From NCBI GenBank assembly GCA_013350335.1, contig CM023539.1:33838631-33902630 (forward strand): 64,000 nucleotides of DNA, written 5' to 3'. The notes below the pieces were generated by a model. The model was not told the DNA's origin, did no database searches, and saw only the letters and a list, made by a program, of their open reading frames with translations. Shown one piece after another: positions 24,501-35,100 of the stretch. The position numbers were made by a program, and so were the translations under genes. Numbering within the stretch: position 1 is the first letter of the stretch; each line of letters starts with the position of its first letter. This DNA comes from Chimonanthus salicifolius. Lineage: Eukaryota > Streptophyta > Magnoliopsida > Laurales > Calycanthaceae.

Positions 24501-24953
24501 GTACTAGGGGATTTCACAGGGGTATTACCCCGATATCAGTCACATCCATCAGACATGGGAGGAATCACAGTGCACACCTCCTCATGGCGATCAAAACATA
24601 TCTGAACATGGTGCTGGGTTAGCATGGCCCTGATATATGCCAATAAACAATTGGGGTGGTTCGGCTTATGGATACGTGGATGCTGAGTCTCTTGGAAGTA
24701 ACATGCATTCCATCTCTATTTCTGATAAGCAATCACGCCAAAGCTCTAACAGTTGGCAATATTCGTATCCATCTTCGTCTCCATCCAAGAACATCTCAAC
24801 AGATGAATATTATCCACAGGATCAATATGCGAGGTTTATATTTAACGTTAACGTCCCCGCTTATGAGTTTGAAGAACATTCTCCATATTGGTGTTCATCT
24901 TTAAATGTAACTGAAATGTATGGGAATAAATTATCTTTTGAGTTTAGATCTTG
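21580..24953 (+). pseudogene. hAT transposase with BED zinc finger and DUF659, multi-exon, disrupted
   Basis: Predicted exons are 21580-21997, 22099-23380, 23461-23603 and 23680-24953, all with GT-AG borders. Residues 8-50 form a BED-finger-like region (DPAWEFGEKL, CCLC, LKERVAGK) in which the usual His is Arg. DUF659 follows in exon 2, with MCDGWTSKDN and VQIVTDN carrying the two aspartates expected in the RNase H-like catalytic core. Exons 3-4 include TLATWWKWFGHSTPNLKKYA and SSASNYERNW, the hAT C-terminal dimerisation region. Breaks are a TAG at 21733, frame changes near 22222 and 23210, a TAG after NYERNW and another near 24079. It is a decayed copy of a DNA-cutting transposase. Confidence 0.9.
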
Positions 24954-25626
24954 AAATTTTCTTCATTTAGATAATTTTTAAAAACTTTTCAGTTAATGAT
25001 TTAAATGGAATTTTTTATAATTAAAAATATATGACATTTGTGTGGTTATCAGTTCAAGTAATCATTAATTTCATTTTCTAATATTTTTCTACATTATTAT
25101 GTAATTTTCAATCATTCTATTATTTATTTATTTTTATTTCTATAATTCATAACTTAAAATAACACTCATTAGCTAAGAAAATAAATTATGAAATTATTTC
25201 TACAAATTTTCCTCATTTATATGCTTTTCCTTGTAATTTTCACTATTTTATTACTAATTATATAATTTCCCGATATCATAACTTCAAAAATATATTAGAA
25301 GATGTAAATGTTTGATATTTTATGAAAAGATTACATATTCAATAAGCCCATAATTATCTGCATTTACTGTAATTTTTTTGGATTTTTTTTTTAAAAAAAG
25401 GGGCAGGAGAGAGAAAAAGTTCGGCCGATATGAAAAATCGGCCGAGATCTTGGTCTGGCCAATTTTTCTACCCCTGCCTCTCACAACTGATATGGGACTG
25501 TCATTCATACCCCAAAAATCCCCCCTCGAGCGAGGCTCTCCGACGAATAGAATGTCCCCAACCATTCCGTTCGGCTAGAGGATCCCTAAGCCCACATGCT
25601 GTAGCTTGCGAACCTGGCTCTGATAT

Positions 25627-27219
25627 TGTGAAAATAATGTGGTGTCTCCTTTATAAATTAAGAAGAGACCCTAAAATTTTTTTATAGATAAAGGGAAATG
25701 CAAGTAGTTGAATCAAATAAAAAAGGAAAATCCTAAAATGGAAAATGCATTTTTAGTACTCTTTAAATATATCTTAACACTCTCCCGCAAGCTAAAACGT
25801 GTATGAGAAGGAACACAAAGCTTGGAAATTGCAGGAAAGTGGCACACTGATTGGCCATGAAGAGATGAACTTGCAACACACTGACTGACTGCAAAGATGA
25901 GATGAACTGGTAGTACACTGGCTGACTGTGAAGATTTGTTGAATGGACAACATACTGACTGGCTGTAAAGATAAGATGGATTGGCAGCACACTGATTAGC
26001 TGCGAAGAGTGATTGAATTGGCAGCACGCAAACTGGCTGTAGAGATTTGTTGAATTGACAACACACTGACTGCCTGCAAAATGGCAACGCACTGATTGGT
26101 TGCAAATTGACGGGCGACGGAAAATAGAGTTGACGGCCTGAAAAGGAGATTTTTTTCTTTATTATTTATTGGGCTGCATGAATACCTAAAACTGTAGTCT
26201 CACAAGAGTACCAAAAATCATGATCCGACAGACCATCGAAAAGAAGGGAGAGAGAGAGGGGTTATCTTTTACCAAATCAGTATTGCTCTTTGTCGAGTTG
26301 TGGAGCAAGAATCGTCTGGCCGAAGTGCCTAGAATTTCTTCAAGAAGAGAGGAGGAATCAGATCTGGATTTGGAATGGGTTGATTTTTTTTTTGAATGGA
26401 TGCGACGTTGATGCAATGGCAAATACGCCGGTGCTGATGGGGATCTTGCCTGAGAGAAAACTGTTGTGCAGGACGATAAAAATGAAATCATTGTTGAAGC
26501 AGGGAAAAAAAGATCGAAGAAAGGTAGAGACTTGACGTCCAGGACTCGTCATCTTTTTTTTTTTTTTTTAAGGTTTATTGATGTCTGAATCGGGAAATAT
26601 CTATATCTCTGTTGGACCACATGTTGAAGTAAGCTTTTTGCCTTGCCAATCTAATGGAAGGCAGAGTGTTGTGGTATCGAAAGAAAACAAGTTGAAAGGA
26701 GAACACTGGATCTAAAGTAGGTGTTGTGTAATATCAAACGACAACCAAAGGCAAAAAGATTTGCAATCCACAAACAAATCTGGAAACGATGGGATGAAAC
26801 CCTCTTTGGGACTGTTGCAAACGGGCACAAACATAGGATCGTCTAGCGATAGCCGCACAACTGAGAGTGGAGGAATGATTTTTGTTTTTTGCTCGAATCA
26901 ATAGAGAATCCATGCAGAAAGAGGTGATTGAATGAGATGGTCCCTCCCTCTGCCGGTGGATCTCCTCCGATAGAGGGAGTGAAAAAAAGTTTTGGTGAAT
27001 GAACCTCCTCTAAGAAAGAGTGGTAAGAAAAAAAATTGGATCTTGATTAGGCTCTTTACCATGTAAAAATAATGTGGTGTCTCCCTTATAAATTAAGGAG
27101 AGACCCTAAACTTTATTTATAGATAAAGAGAAATACAAATAAAGTAGGTGAATCAAATAAAAGGGGAAAATCCTAAAATGGAAAATACATCTTTAGTAAT
27201 CTCTAAATATAACTTAACA
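25627..27219 (-). mobile_element. TRIM/LARD-like element with 153/158-bp LTRs and TSD GATAT
   Basis: LTRs at 25627-25779 and 27062-27219 share AAAATAATGTGGTGTCTCC and TCCTAAAATGGAAAA and end CTTAACA. Perfect GATAT repeats flank the whole (25622-25626 and 27220-27224). On the minus strand a purine tract GCGGGAGAG precedes the left LTR (25780-25788), and TGGTAAAGAGC (27051-27061) resembles a primer site, fixing the orientation. The 1.28 kb interior has no recognisable protein. Confidence 0.85.
25842..26108. repeat. Degenerate ~45-bp tandem repeat inside the TRIM-like element
   Basis: About six or seven imperfect units contain the phrase (A/G)CACACTGA(C/T)TG(A/G)CTG followed by (A/C)AAGAT and a variable spacer. 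All three minus frames stay open across part of it, which reflects the repeat rather than a gene. Confidence 0.75.
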
Positions 27220-27310
27220 GATATCACTGTTAAGACTGGGGTTCCAACCCAAAATACTAGTTTGATAGGTGGAGTGACTCGATATGGGACTCTTCTTCGC
27301 ACCTCAATAC

Positions 27311-27565
27311 CTACACCTTCGGGAGATCATCATTAGACAAAAAGAAAAAGATTTTATTGTGAATATCTTGAACAATTTGCAAGCATATCAAAGCGGGGGA
27401 CCTTGAGGATTTATGGAAAATCCTTTTGTTCATTTCTTTCCAGGTGCGCCATAACAGAGCAGGTTGCGACAGTTGAGCTGCAAGCTTTTTCAATAGGCAT
27501 GGATCTAGAATGATTAAGAGAGATAGAATCCTTGATAATACCGCTGATATGGCATTGATAGTCAA
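27311..27565 (-). pseudogene. Possible LINE ORF2 C-terminal fragment
   Basis: The minus strand has an 84-residue open frame with PALLWRTWKEMNKRIFHKSS, resembling the W-x-x-W-x-x-R-N-x-x-I-F segment near the zf-RVT region of plant non-LTR retrotransposons. No polymerase or endonuclease motif is adjacent, so it is a short remnant at best. Confidence 0.45.
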
Positions 27566-27761
27566 TTTTTTTCATGAGTAATTCTCAGGTGTTTGTAATG
27601 AAAGAGCAATTCAACCATTGTGGCATGAATTCCTGTTCAGTGAAGCACAACGAATAGTGGGGATCACAAGAGATCCTAGTATAATTAAGAAGCTACTGGT
27701 TTTGAATCCAGACCAAGAGTAAAGCCAACAGAAGATGGAGTGCCGGTTTATACATCCAGCG

Positions 27762-29600
27762 CAGGGGTAAAAAATTTGGCCGATACGCACCGTATCGGCC
27801 GATATGTATTAGGTTTTCGAACGCCGATATATATCGGCCGATATGTATAGTATCGACCGTACAAAAAGAAAATGGCCGAGATGACCGAATTTCTAGCCGA
27901 TAATTCGGTCATGATATCGGCCGAATTTTAAAAATTCGGTCATTTTTTTTTAGAAATATCAGCCGAGATGACCGATATATCGGTCTAAATCTCGGCCGAA
28001 ACTCCCGTTTTTTAATGAAAAAAACAGTGAAATTCGGGTCTGGGCCCAATCCAAATTGGGCTATATTTTGCCGATATATCGGACGATATCTCATGTTCGA
28101 TATATCAGGCGAGATCTCGGGCGAGATCTCACCTGTCACCCAATTTCTCCCAGTCAAATCTCTCTGTGTACGGCAAACTGTAGTATTCGGCCGGTCGGGC
28201 ATGCGTTAATTTTTTTTTATTTTTTTGAAATTTGAAAAATCAACTCAGTCCAAATTTTTTTCTATAAATCCCATTCACTTACACTTCAATTTTCACACAC
28301 TTATTTTCTTGAAGAAAACCAGATTTTACAACTCTTGTAAGTTTTGTAATTTATTTCCATTTATCTGTATTTTATTTTAATTTTTTTCAGCCAAAAATAA
28401 CATAAAAGTGTTATAATTTGTTAAAAAATGCTTAAACTTAAATAACATATGTAGTAAATGAAAGTTTTATAAAGGTGTTATAATTTTTTTCCATCTGAAT
28501 GTATCTGTAGTTATTTTTTGTGTACTTTGTTAGTTACTATTTTTTTCAATTATTTATTCCTTTTTGTTAACTATTTCAACATAAAATAGCATAAATGAAA
28601 AAAAAAAAGTTAGAAAATGGTAAAACCTATAAAATAATAGATGGATTTTTTTTATTTGCTCTTAGTTACTGTTACTATAATTTCAAAATTTACAGCAACA
28701 TTTTTTACTTTCATTTACTCTTTATTTTAATTATTTCATTGTCAAGTATTATTTATGAGTTATAAATATTAGAAAATGCTAAAACCTATAAAATAATACA
28801 TTAAATTTTTTTATTTGCTCTTAGTTACTGTTTACTAACATGTCAAAATTTCTAGCAACATTTTTCTTTTATTTACTTTCAGTTTTTTTAATTATTTCAT
28901 CATAAAATATGGTTTATGACTTATAAATGTTAAAAAATGATAAAACCTATAAAATAATAAATTAATTTTTTTATTTTCTCTTAGTTACTGTTTATTAACA
29001 TGTAAAAATTTCCAGCAACATTTTTTCTTTTATTTAATCTTTCTTTTAATTATTTCATCATAAAATATAGATTATGAGTTATAAATGCGGGAAAATGGTA
29101 AAACTTTTAAAATAATGCATGAAATTTATTTATTTACTGTTTCCTAACTTTTTTTGCAGGATACAATTTTTTCTTTTACTTTTCTTTCTTTTCATAATTA
29201 TTTCATCATTAACTATGGATTATGACATTTGTGTGGTTATCAGTTCAAGTGATTAGGACCCCATTAGTTTCATTTTCTAATATTTGTTCTATATTATTAT
29301 GTAATTTTCAATCATTTTTTTTTATTTCTATAATTCATAACCTAAAATAACACTCATTCCACAAATTTTCTTTATTTATCTGCTTTTCCTGTTAATTTTC
29401 ACTATTTTATTACTAATTATATAATTTTCCAATATCGTAACTTCAAAAATATATTAGAAGATGTAAATGTCCGATATTTAATGAAAAAATTATATATTTA
29501 ATAAGCCAATACTTATCTGCATTTAGTGTAATTTTTTTGGATTTAAAAAAAAAAAAAAAATCAGGCTGGAAAGAGAAAAAGAGGGACCAAGCAATGTTGG
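27762..29600 (+). mobile_element. Internally deleted relative of the hAT element, no transposase
   Basis: It begins CAGGGGTAAAAAATTTGGCC. It follows the 18192 element through the subterminal palindromes, TATA box (28263), splice donor (28337) and a shortened intron array (28600-29220). It then jumps to the 3' end (AATATATTAGAAGATGTAAA at 29445, as at 25290). All transposase exons are missing. The right terminus is diverged, so 29600 is approximate and no TSD was found. Confidence 0.8.
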
Positions 29601-29634
29601 CCCATAAGGCTCGAGAAGGACCCTGTGTTGATGC

Positions 29635-29867
29635 TACGGGTTGAAATATCGGCCGATACGTATCGTATCGGCCGATATATATCGGTTTTGGATATGTGAA
29701 TATCGGCCGATATGTATCGTATCGGCCAATATTCACAATATCGGCCTTGATATCGGCCGTATTATATCGGCCCGATATCAAAATATCGGCCGATATTAAA
29801 AAAAAACAAGGAAGAAAGAGAAAAATATCGGCTGATATATCGGCCGATACCGATTTTTAAACCCCTT
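29635..29867. mobile_element. 233-bp hAT MITE of ATCGGCCGAT palindromes, TSD GTTGATGC
   Basis: The 8-bp TSD GTTGATGC is perfect at 29627-29634 and 29868-29875. The left end is TACGGGTTGAAATATCGG and the right end, on the minus strand, AAGGGGTTTAAAAATCGG. About nine ATCGGCCGAT-like palindromes fill nearly the whole element. It has no coding capacity and would depend on a transposase such as that of the 18192 element. Confidence 0.88.
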
Positions 29868-29875
29868 GTTGATGC

Positions 29876-30460
29876 GACACAGCAGAAGCGATGGACTTAA
29901 CCAATTTAAATTATGAGTTCTGAGACAAAAATTGGAACTATTTTTAAATTATGCCTTGTATAACTCGAGCTACTCGAGTTACTTAGATTATATATAGAAA
30001 ACTCTTTTTTTATATTATTATTTGATTTTTTAAATTAATTCTTTACAATGATGATGTTTTAATAGAGAAAAAATATTTTTATATATTTTTCTGTGTTTGA
30101 AGTATATGAATAATTATGCAAATCCAATTATTTATTTAATTATATGCATTGATCTATGACTCAATTTAACTTATTTTGAATTGATGGGTTTAAATTAAAA
30201 ATACATTGATTTATTAATGAACTGAAAGCGATCAAAATATAAGAAAATTTTAAAATAATAATCTAAAAGTTAAAATTTAACTCTGAATTTGACCTGGTGC
30301 CCATATTGCACTCCTCTTTTGAAAGGAATGGAATAAAAAAAAATTAAAGAGACATCCTCGTGACCTTTTTCTCTTGAAATTTTGTTTTACGTGGAAAAAG
30401 ATGGTGCTTGATATTTGATAAAAAGGACAAGCAGAAGTCAGCTTTCAGTCACCATGGCTG
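29876..30460. other. AT-rich spacer without recognisable feature
   Basis: No coding frame or repeat structure was recognised between the hAT MITE and the sequence upstream of CER10. Confidence 0.5.
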
Positions 30461-30545
30461 GGCGTGTCACAAATGTCACAATTCACAACCACAACGACGG
30501 GCGTGTCACAAATGTCACACCTCACACAACTCACAACTACAACGA
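30461..30545. repeat. Two-copy ~43-bp tandem repeat upstream of CER10
   Basis: GGCGTGTCACAAATGTCACA followed by a CACAAC(C/T)ACAACGAC tail occurs twice in tandem. It lies just before the foldback element. There is no evidence of function. Confidence 0.7.
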
Positions 30546-30589
30546 CCCATCATCTCTCAATGCATTTGCAGCTATCCCACTCCCAACCA

Positions 30590-31802
30590 GTGTAACAAAT
30601 ACTGCCGGTATTTTCGTTTTTACCGCGAAAATATCGGGAAAATAACGTTACCGCGTTAAAAACGCGATTTTATCGCCTATACCATTTTTATCGGAAATTT
30701 ACCGTTAAAAACGCGTTTTTAACGCGAGAAACGGTAAAATCGCGTTAAAAACGCGTTTTTACCGTTTAAATTTTTCTTCCGTACACGGCTATCCCATTTA
30801 CACGGCTATCCCATATACACGCTGCGCTTCACGCGCGCTATCCACACGCAGCTGGAAACGAAAGGAGAAGCATGGATAAAATTTAATTATTTAAATAATA
30901 AAATTTATTTTAAAATTTTAAAGTTATTTTTTAAGCAGTGTGTACTTTGAAAATTTCTCAAATTAAATATCCGGACTAATTACGATAACCTGATAAAAAT
31001 ATTTTTAGACTTCAAGGTCTTTTAACACTCCTAAATATTTAAAACACAGTACTTTATAAATAAGGGTATCTCTAGGGTGTGTCAAAAACACATTTAGGAG
31101 TATTAAAAGACCTTAAAGTCTTAAAGTATTTTTATCAAATTATCGTAATTAGCCCGGATATTCAATTTGAGAAATTTTGGAAATACACAGTGCCTAAAAA
31201 ATAACTTTAAAGTTTTAAAGGAGATTTTATTATTTAATACACTATGCACATTGTTTTTTAAGCACTGTGTATTTCTAAAATTTCTCAAATTGAATATCCA
31301 TATTAATTACGATAACGTGATAAAAATACTTTGAAACTTTAAGGTCTTTTGACACTCCTAAATGTGTTTTCGGCACACCCTAGGGATACATTTATTTGTA
31401 AAATACTGTGTTTTAAATATTTAAGAGTGTCAAAAGACCTTGAAGTCTTAAAGTATTTTTATCGGATTATCGTAATTAGTCCGGATATTTAATTTGAGAA
31501 ATTTTCAAAGTACACACTGCTAAAAAAATAACTTTAAAGTTTTAAAATAAATTTTATTATTTAAATAATTAAATTTATTTCAGTTTGTAAATTTGAAAAT
31601 CCCTTTATTTGATTTAAATTATCTCATAATGCAAACTTCAGAAAAAATCCCTTTATTATATTAATTTTTAATTATTATTTTAAATATTTATATTTTCCGC
31701 GAGATTTTCCCGTTAAATTCTCGTTAAAAACTCGAGAATTTGAAAATATCCCCGTTATTAACGGTTGCCGTTAATATCCCGAGAAAGGTATTTGTCACTA
31801 TG
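30590..31802. mobile_element. Foldback (MULE-like) element with 10-bp TSD
   Basis: Perfect CTCCCAACCA repeats flank it (30580-30589 and 31803-31812). Ends are GTGTAACAAATACTGCCGG and, on the minus strand, CATAGTGACAAATACC. The subterminal zone is rich in GCGTTAAAAACGC. The centre (30886-31570) is four alternating inverted copies of one module: 30886-31083 pairs with 31374-31570, and 31084 to about 31210 pairs with 31252-31373. A 9-11-bp TSD is typical of Mutator-like elements. No transposase is present. Confidence 0.85.
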
Positions 31803-32038
31803 CTCCCAACCATATCCCATTACTCCATTTGCATTTAAGCTCCAACGCACCCAACAAATTCAAAAGCAAAGAAACCCATGTGGGATTTCTCTTGAGTAAA
31901 TAGCATAGCAGCAGATACACTGGCTTCACTCTTGTATTTCTTGTATTTCTGATCTAATTCTTCCTCTTTCCTTCTTTTCGCCCTTTATTCAGACACTGGA
32001 AATTGGTGAGTTGGGTTGGCTTTTTCTGATTTTTGAAG

Positions 32039-32107
32039 ATGAAGGTGACTGTCGTTTCAAGAAGTGGAAGAGTGATCATCAAGGGAGGGGTTGAACTCAA
32101 GGCGTCG
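32039..32107 (+). CDS. CER10: CER10 exon 1
   Basis: ATG at 32039 opens 23 codons ending ELKAS, with donor TCG|GTATGT in phase 0. The start [11 protein letters not shown] is the conserved ECR N-terminus. An upstream in-frame TTG at 32033 is not a likely start. There is only one copy, because the tandem duplication begins in its last codon. Confidence 0.95.
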
Positions 32108-35100
32108 GTATGTTATGTTATTTATTTATTTCTGGAGTTGTGGACTTTTGGGTTTTTTTTTTGGGCCACTGAGTTGGGCACCCCTCTTTTTGGACCAGAA
32201 GGAGTGCCCACTTACTTTTGTTAGCGCTTACAGCGTGATAAACAATAAATCGAACTGGAAAAACAAGCACAATCCAACACAAACAAATTACGTGGTTCGG
32301 CTCCACCCGGCCTACGTCCACGGAGCGTGAAAGAAATTTTATTAAGAAGAGGAAATAAGAGAGATACAAAGATTCATATTAATCAGCCAACCCAACAACC
32401 AAACTCACTGTGGATCAGTCCCTCTCGATACAGCGAACTTGGCTTGGCTGAAGTGCTCTCTTCCACCGTCTTGAGAGACTATTGCTTGAGTATATTTAGA
32501 CCCCTTCTGCTGAGCACTTACTGCCAATCAGTCCCAAGCTTGTGCTCTCTGTCTCGATGACAGCACAGCCAAGCTTTCCCAGTACTCTTGCTTCAGATCC
32601 AAAAACAGTCCCTCTGCCACGAGACTATTTTGTTGAACTGCTGTACACTGAATTGCAAACAGTCCTCTCTGCTTCACCACCCAAAAACAGAGACAAGAAA
32701 GCCTTGAATTTCACTCTCCTATTCGTGTGTATGCACGTCTCATCCTCTGTATATTGCAGCCCGTGTACTGCTCTATTTAAAACCCCCTCTATGCTGCATA
32801 TAGCAGCATTGTCGTGTCTTCATGGAAAGCAATTTCCAAATCCTACATAGAAGTTGCTATTCCTTAGCACACAAACCACGTTGGACACTCTGGCCATATA
32901 ATTAGAAGTCTCCACTTGAATTAGAAAATACATCTACTATTTATAAGTACCTTCACAGCTGGCTCCTTTCATAGCAAGCTCTAAGTACGTCAGATTCCCA
33001 ATCAATAAATAGCAATTTCTAATTCATCTTTCTAGATTTTCTAAGAGAAAATCTCTGACTCAATTGTGTGGAATCGAGTCACATATCCAACAACTTTTTC
33101 ATTGTTCCACAGTGTGACTGCTGTAGAAACTAGCGTGAAAAAGACAAGAAATATGCCCCCTTTTTCTTTAAAAAGGTTATGCCTTAAGCTTTCTTTTAAA
33201 TGGATTTGTTTATGGAGGATTAACGTTTCGAATTTTAATATCCTTCTTTATCTTTTCGCATTTGACATTTCTGTCAAATTCTATGGAGTGATTACTGGAA
33301 GTTTTATTTGCATTCATATTTCATAGTAGTTGAGCAGAAAGTAATGGGACATAAACGTCTTTTATAATAAGAGTCTTATACGATGACAAGTGGACAAATG
33401 AAAAAACCTGTATATCTTGCTATAAAAATATCGGTACTCTATCAATTCCTCGATATTTTTTCTTAAATGGGGCAATATGTGATGTAATTTTGGAAAATAT
33501 TCCATTTTACCCTTTCATTTTTGGACAAAATTAAGGACAGACTGGAAACGTTCTCAAAATCATGTTACCCTGTCCCCCCATCTAAGAAAAAAATAGAAAA
33601 AGTATAAGTGCACAAATCAACTCTTGTACTTTACACCTTAGCATCTAGGTTCATGAGGGAATTGATAGGGACACTGGTGTTTTTGATAGCAAGGACATGA
33701 GGGAATTGATAGGGACACTGGTGTTTTTGATAGCAAGGGACGTCTGACTTGGCCTTTTATCCATTTGTCATCATCTAAATGGTGGAAAGATATAATAGTG
33801 TCCTTTATTATAAGAAACAACGGTGTCCTTTTTCACTTTCTAAAGTATAGGAATTGATTGGGACATCAGTGTTTTCAATAATACAGGATATTGGGCTTGT
33901 CCATTTGTCCATTTTTCATCATCTAAGTGGTGGAAAAAGTTCTCAAAATGGATCGACCCGATCCAAACCTATTTGGTCATTTATTAAATGGGTTGACTTA
34001 TTTACCTGAACCAAATCAAAACCTGTTTAGACTTATTTACCCATTCAACTCATTTTAATAAGAAAAGCCTACATCTAGCTTTTTAATAGGCTATTTTCAA
34101 TACTCTACATTTGGCTCTTTTCAAGTGTTTCCAGATCTGTATATGATTCTTATCCTTTTAGTCATATCAAAGTTAATCCAATTAAAGAATCACCACTAGC
34201 CCTATTGGGATCCAAGTGTACTTTGTGTCCTCCTTTATATCTCCATTGCTCGATCTTTTAATGTGTCTAAGTTTAAATCTAGATCTTTGAAAAGAGAAAT
34301 CAAAGAGAGGAGAAATATTCATGTGTTTATAAACACATACACACATCCATCCACCCACATACATAGACGTGCACATAAACGGGCACACACACGCAAGCGC
34401 ACACATACACACACACATACAGAGAGATGACCTAAAGGGCTATAGTTGAGAACTTGAAGAGAAAGAGCAAGAGGCCAAGAGCTGAGAGCAGAGAAGATGC
34501 TCACTATTGCGGTGTGGATGTACAAAGGATAGAAAGAGAGAGAGAAAAGAACTTGAAAGGAGAGGGTGAGCACAAAGGAGGCATTTTAGATTTGGGAATC
34601 AAAGTTTCGATTATCATTGTTAACTTAGTGCGATTATACTTTTAAAATTATATTGGAAAGTATGAGGTAAATGGGGTAGTTAAGTGATGAGTTCAATGGG
34701 TTGACCAGAAGAAAATAGTAAATAGGTCATGACCAACCCATTTATTATCTGGGACAACCCAAACCCACCACCCATTTATAAGTAGGTTTGGGCCAACCAA
34801 CCCATTTTTTAAATGGGTTGACCCAAGCTCACCACCCATTTATAAGCAGGTTCAAGCCAATCAATTTATTTATTAAATGGGTAAAGAATGTATGACCAAT
34901 ATACCTTTTAAACTCAGGTGGTTTCAGGTCATGTTTGCAAGTTTAGCATTAGGGACAACCCAATTTTGCTAGGTCTATCTAGAAATTCTCGGGTAAATAT
35001 GGATCTATATACATCCGTACAAAAGCAACCAGTGGGAGAGGAATTTTTTTTTTTCTGACACAACATTTATTGTTGATACCACTAGTAATAAGAGAGGGGT

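Larger units (their letters stand above)
18192..25476 (+). mobile_element. hAT DNA transposon with decayed BED/DUF659 transposase
   Basis: The left end is CAGGGGTCAAAATATCGG and the right end, on the minus strand, is CAGGGGTAGAAAAATTGG. The flanking 8 bases, CCTCTTGC and CCTCTCAC, agree at six positions, as expected for an old hAT target duplication. Subterminal sequence is filled with ATATCGGCCGATA palindromes. Internally there is a TATA box, a 5' leader with a large intron, and a multi-exon transposase. Length 7285 bases. It is probably the full-size parent form of the shorter relatives at 27762 and 61043. Confidence 0.88.
17618..27330 (-). mobile_element. Old TRIM element, split by three later insertions
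   Basis: Pieces at 17618-17672, 18155-18191, 25485-25626 and 27225 to about 27330 join into one short LTR element. The left LTR starts TGTTAGGACTGGGCTTCC and the right LTR TGTTAAGACTGGGGTTCC (27228). Both share GGTAGGTGGAGTGACCC or a close variant. Between them is a primer site in reverse, CTGGCTCTGATAT plus CAC (25612-25626 and 27225-27227), so the element is on the minus strand. Its internal domain is only about 120 bases, as in terminal-repeat retrotransposons in miniature. The outer right edge is approximate. Confidence 0.7.

Noticed and set aside
26186..26552. Open frames on both strands around 26.2-26.5 kb
   Set aside because: Located in the interior of the TRIM-like element, with no match to gag, pol or host domains.
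30415..30659. 76-83-residue frames just upstream of the foldback element
   Set aside because: They are produced by a two-copy tandem repeat (His/Asn/Thr-rich) and run into the transposon end. Not conserved-looking.
34182..34573. Minus-strand open frames rich in Cys/Val ([12 protein letters not shown])
   Set aside because: Translation of a CA/GT microsatellite. An identical frame at 40001-40392 is simply the duplicated unit.
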